From Planctomycetota bacterium (GTDB lineage: Bacteria > Planctomycetota > Phycisphaerae > Phycisphaerales > SM1A02), in assembly GCA_022568135.1 (NCBI GenBank), contig JADFFQ010000022.1, forward strand, positions 1-53,420: 53,420 nt of DNA, given 5' to 3'. The position numbers and the translations under genes were made by a program. This document shows positions 51,477 through 53,420 of this stretch, one piece after another. The notes beneath the pieces are model-generated. The model was not told the DNA's origin. It saw only the letters and a list, made by a program, of their open reading frames with translations, and made no database searches. Every line of letters begins with the position of its first letter. Within the stretch, counting starts at the first letter, position 1.

Positions 51477-51830
51477 ATGTCAACCTATCCGATCTACGAA
51501 GAAGCGGTGTTTTTCACAACTGCGACCGTGGCATGGATGACTGTCGCATATGGCGACTACGCGGAGCGTCGCGGCTGGCGCGCAGGAAGATGGTTTCATG
51601 GAGGACACCCTCTCCTGTTGGTCCCTGCAGCTGTGTCGGCAATATTCGCGATCGTTGGTTCGCTCTTGATCGTTCCATGGTGGTCCATCTTCATCACCCT
51701 GATAGGTAGCTTCTTTGCTGCGCTCCTCCTAGTGAACATTCTGAAGGTCTATACACAGCCGGTGTGCATTGTTGGTGTCTACCTAGCTTGGCTATGGTCA
51801 GGCATTCTCGTCACGCGGTACTTCCTATAG
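51477..51830 (+). CDS. Small membrane protein, function unknown
   Basis: I do not recognise this 117-residue protein. Starting at ATG 51477 it has about four hydrophobic segments (for example AVFFTTATVAWMTVAYG, HPLLLVPAAVSAIFAIVGSL, SIFITLIGSFFAALLLVNIL and VGVYLAWLWSGILV). No clear SD is present; the frame continues upstream but loses membrane character. It lies just right of the element and is lower in GC than the housekeeping genes. The divergent orientation relative to the element suggests it belongs to the flank or to a cassette-like region. Confidence 0.6.
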   Translation: MSTYPIYEEAVFFTTATVAWMTVAYGDYAERRGWRAGRWFHGGHPLLLVPAAVSAIFAIVGSLLIVPWWSIFITLIGSFFAALLLVNILKVYTQPVCIVGVYLAWLWSGILVTRYFL

Positions 51831-52029
51831 TCGTAGCCATCCGCTGCTGGGGGATTGCCCGCGGGCCCGTATCCGCATGCGAACCACATCTCTCCGGTAG
51901 CTGGGCACGCCACGGTGGAGAAGACGGTGACGCGGTCGGGGTAACGCTGCTCAACGGCCCCGCCTACGCGTGCGGCCTAAGCAGTGCGTCATAAAGTAGC
52001 CTGTCCCCCCTTCAGCCCGGATCTTCGAC

Positions 52030-52617
52030 CTATATCTTGGGCATACGTCCAAGCCTCAGAGTGAGATGGACGTGCGGGAAGAGCCAAGTAGCTACGCCCA
52101 TGGCCAGAACGACGCCGCCCACCGCGAGTGTCGCCCAGCTGCGCGTGATCATTCCCGTGACCAACCCGGCGACGGCGAGGACGAGCCCGAGCATCGTCAC
52201 GACCGCACCAAGGGCGATTATCTCCCGCCAAAATCGCTCCCGGGTCGTACCCGGCACGGTGCAAGGCGGAACCAGAAAGATGGCGTATAGAACTCCGAGA
52301 ACCTGAAGGACAGGAATCGACAGTTGGTCAGGCATTCCCCTCTCAGCGAAGACCTCGACTCCGAGGAGCGCGAGAAGAAAGCTGAGGATCGCCAAGACGG
52401 CAAGCACCGCCCCGACGGCCATAGCAAGCTGAGAACGTTTTGAAGGCGCCAAGAGCCCGGCAGAAAAGACGAAAAGGAATGTGAAGACGAATGCACCCAC
52501 ACCGTTGATGACGGTTTGATTGTGGAAAACGGCGGCGAGCAGTGAGAAGACAAAGCTGCCAAGAACGGCGGCGCCGAGAGCCAGTGGCAGAAATAGCACC
52601 CAGCGAAGAGCGCTCAT
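52030..52617 (-). CDS. Polytopic membrane protein, function unknown
   Basis: ATG 52617 follows GGAGG by six bases, making this start much better than the open-frame start at 52662. The 195-residue product has about six hydrophobic segments (LRWVLFLPLALGAAVLGSF, FVFTFLFVFSAGLLA, MAVGAVLAVLAILSFLLALL, VLQVLGVLYAIFLV, IIALGAVVTMLGLVLAVAGL, WATLAVGGVVLAMGVATWLF) and short loops. No family signature is recognised. It is the second gene of a pair with the gene at 52663, 45 bases downstream of it, and both are of lower GC content than the core genes. Confidence 0.7.
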   Translation of the reverse strand: MSALRWVLFLPLALGAAVLGSFVFSLLAAVFHNQTVINGVGAFVFTFLFVFSAGLLAPSKRSQLAMAVGAVLAVLAILSFLLALLGVEVFAERGMPDQLSIPVLQVLGVLYAIFLVPPCTVPGTTRERFWREIIALGAVVTMLGLVLAVAGLVTGMITRSWATLAVGGVVLAMGVATWLFPHVHLTLRLGRMPKI

Positions 52618-52662
52618 CTTGCCTCCAATAAGGATCCGGGATCGCACATCTGTGGCGTCCAC

Positions 52663-53178
52663 CTATCGGCCTTTGTGGAGATCAAGATCCGCCTTGCATG
52701 CCGCCACAAACGAGCCCGCGTGGTGAAGGAACATGCTCAGCTCTGGCATCTCGCCGCCTGGAATGAGAAGACCGAGCCGCTTCAGGTGTTCGAGCGGTTC
52801 GCGACACAAGCGATGGAAATCCGCCTCCGGCAGGTTGGGGTTCATGCCATAGCTTTGCATGCACTTCACTCTCACTGCTTCCGTGATGATGCGGAGAAGC
52901 TTCTCCTGAGGTTTGATCACACGTTCTATGACGAGAGCAATATTCTGCCGATTCTCGTCATCTTCTAGAAATGCGCTACCGGTCTCGCCTGATGAGGCCT
53001 CAGAGAAGACCTCATTCACAACAGCCGCAGTCAGCCGTGTGGCATACGTCTTTTCAAAGTTTGCTTCGCAGTCAGGCAGGAGATACATAGCAAGGCCTAT
53101 TTTGACCATGTCCACACCTTCCGTTGCCCGTTGGTGCATTCTCTTCTCGGTTCCGAGTAAGCGGCTGAAGAAACCCAT
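52663..53178 (-). CDS. Soluble hypothetical protein, possible integron-cassette gene
   Basis: I do not recognise this 171-residue protein. ATG 53178 has AAGGAG seven to eight bases upstream. The product starts MGFFSRLLGTEKRMHQRATE and is mostly helical and charged, with no span. It contains VDMVKIGLAMYLLPDCEANF, VIERVIKPQEKLLRIITE and a C-terminal helix. Base composition is lower in GC than the core. The start lies 30 bases after an attC-like site, the usual spacing for an integron cassette gene, and a membrane protein gene follows in the same direction. Cassette origin is inferred. Confidence 0.65.
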   Translation of the reverse strand: MGFFSRLLGTEKRMHQRATEGVDMVKIGLAMYLLPDCEANFEKTYATRLTAAVVNEVFSEASSGETGSAFLEDDENRQNIALVIERVIKPQEKLLRIITEAVRVKCMQSYGMNPNLPEADFHRLCREPLEHLKRLGLLIPGGEMPELSMFLHHAGSFVAACKADLDLHKGR

Positions 53179-53207
53179 CTTTTCTCCTTTCTGTCTGCAC
53201 TAGCTAC

Positions 53208-53309
53208 ACCTAGCGGTTGAGTTCAGCCGCGTGGCCCGCCGCGAATGACGTTGATGCCAAGAGTCAGGGCGGGTGCCCAGCCACGTCGGAGTGCAACGAT
53301 TGGTTAGGC
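53208..53309 (-). repeat. attC-like recombination site
   Basis: On the minus strand the site begins with GCCTAAC, a perfect RYYYAAC core, then GTTGCACTCCGACGTGGC. After a loop with further pairing (CCCGCC/GGCGGG) come GCCACGCGGCTGAACTCAAC and GCTAGGT, which differs from GTTRRRY at one base. The two inner blocks are imperfectly complementary, as in integron attC sites. Length is 102 bases. It lies between the end of one minus-strand gene and the start of the next, as in a cassette array. No integron integrase is in the window. Confidence 0.5.
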
Positions 53310-53312
53310 GGG

Positions 53313-53420
53313 CTAACCGAACTCTGATGCGTTTTCTGGGGCCTCCTTCACAGCCTTCATCAAATGCAGCACCCAAAAATCAGGGATCAGATTCGGTGAT
53401 CCCACAGCAAGGGTCCCCTG
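53313..53420 (-). CDS. Hypothetical protein, 3' end only (partial)
   Basis: The last 35 codons of a gene running in from the right edge. The tail reads LIPDFWVLHLMKAVKEAPEN and ends in SEFG at TAG 53315-53313, three bases before the attC-like site. A stop codon touching the first core site of attC is typical of cassette genes. The protein itself cannot be identified from this fragment. Confidence 0.5.
   Translation of the reverse strand, partial: QGTLAVGSPNLIPDFWVLHLMKAVKEAPENASEFG

Noticed and set aside
51831..52029. Second attC site downstream of the cassette-like gene pair
   Set aside because: GTTGAGCAGCGTTACC is faintly reminiscent, but no RYYYAAC/GTTRRRY pair with complementary arms is present.

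Overview
The window reads as chromosomal DNA of a GC-rich planctomycete, most likely class Phycisphaerae. The main clue is a set of six exported proteins that carry tandem dockerin-like calcium-binding repeats of the form D-x-D-G-D-x-x-V-G-I-x-D-L-L-x-L-L-x-x-W-G, in five of them at the very C-terminus, plus a seventh with a Gly-Cys-rich variant. Other clues are a membrane protein with the CxHCGYDLRG...CPEC zinc ribbon common in that phylum, hopanoid-type squalene synthases, and frequent starts without a Shine-Dalgarno (SD) sequence. This assignment is inference; no rRNA is present.

Layout. (1) 1-2.9 kb: the 3' end of an IS5-family transposase, an unrecognised coiled-coil membrane protein and two long spacers. 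(2) 2.9-7.6 kb: three exported repeat proteins, the second broken by two compensating frameshifts. (3) 7.7-20.3 kb: housekeeping genes, queA, murE-murF-mraY, an rluD-like pseudouridine synthase with a TPR membrane protein, an APH-fold kinase, and a large protein built like a fused indolepyruvate:ferredoxin oxidoreductase that lacks recognisable catalytic and Fe-S motifs. (4) 20.8-25.6 kb: two tandem-duplicated HAF-type propeller proteins and a beta-helix protein, all with dockerin-like repeats. (5) 25.9-31.4 kb: ispH divergent from hpnC-hpnD, tRNA-Leu(GAG), then queE, an EamA transporter and queD. (6) 31.5-45.4 kb: a choice-of-anchor-B exported protein, an NhaD-like antiporter with a frameshifted universal stress protein, a small zinc protein with an in-frame stop, two orphan membrane-anchored proteins, thiS-thiG, a phosphomannomutase, a DinG-like helicase and two envelope proteins. 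(7) 45.7-51.3 kb: a compact integrated element on the minus strand with a tyrosine integrase, a RepA-like ATPase, a ribbon-helix-helix protein, an excisionase-like HTH protein, and two proteins sharing an unrecognised domain joined to different DNA-binding modules. (8) 51.5-53.4 kb: small lower-GC orphan genes beside a site resembling an integron attC.

How the genes fit together. ispH completes isopentenyl-diphosphate synthesis, and HpnD and HpnC use its products on the way to squalene. queD, queE and queA are three queuosine steps. murE, murF and mraY are consecutive peptidoglycan precursor steps. thiS and thiG build the thiamin thiazole.

The most unusual non-coding structure is a family of intergenic arrays with an exact seven-base period. 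Each lies just 3' of a gene and is oriented so that every unit carries a stop codon in that gene's sense. One array supplies the murF stop codon and also forms the mraY leader. Other signals worth attention are the degenerate oxidoreductase, the paralogous HTH proteins at the two sides of the integrated element, an inverted repeat that buries the ribosome site of one of them, and the attC-like site.
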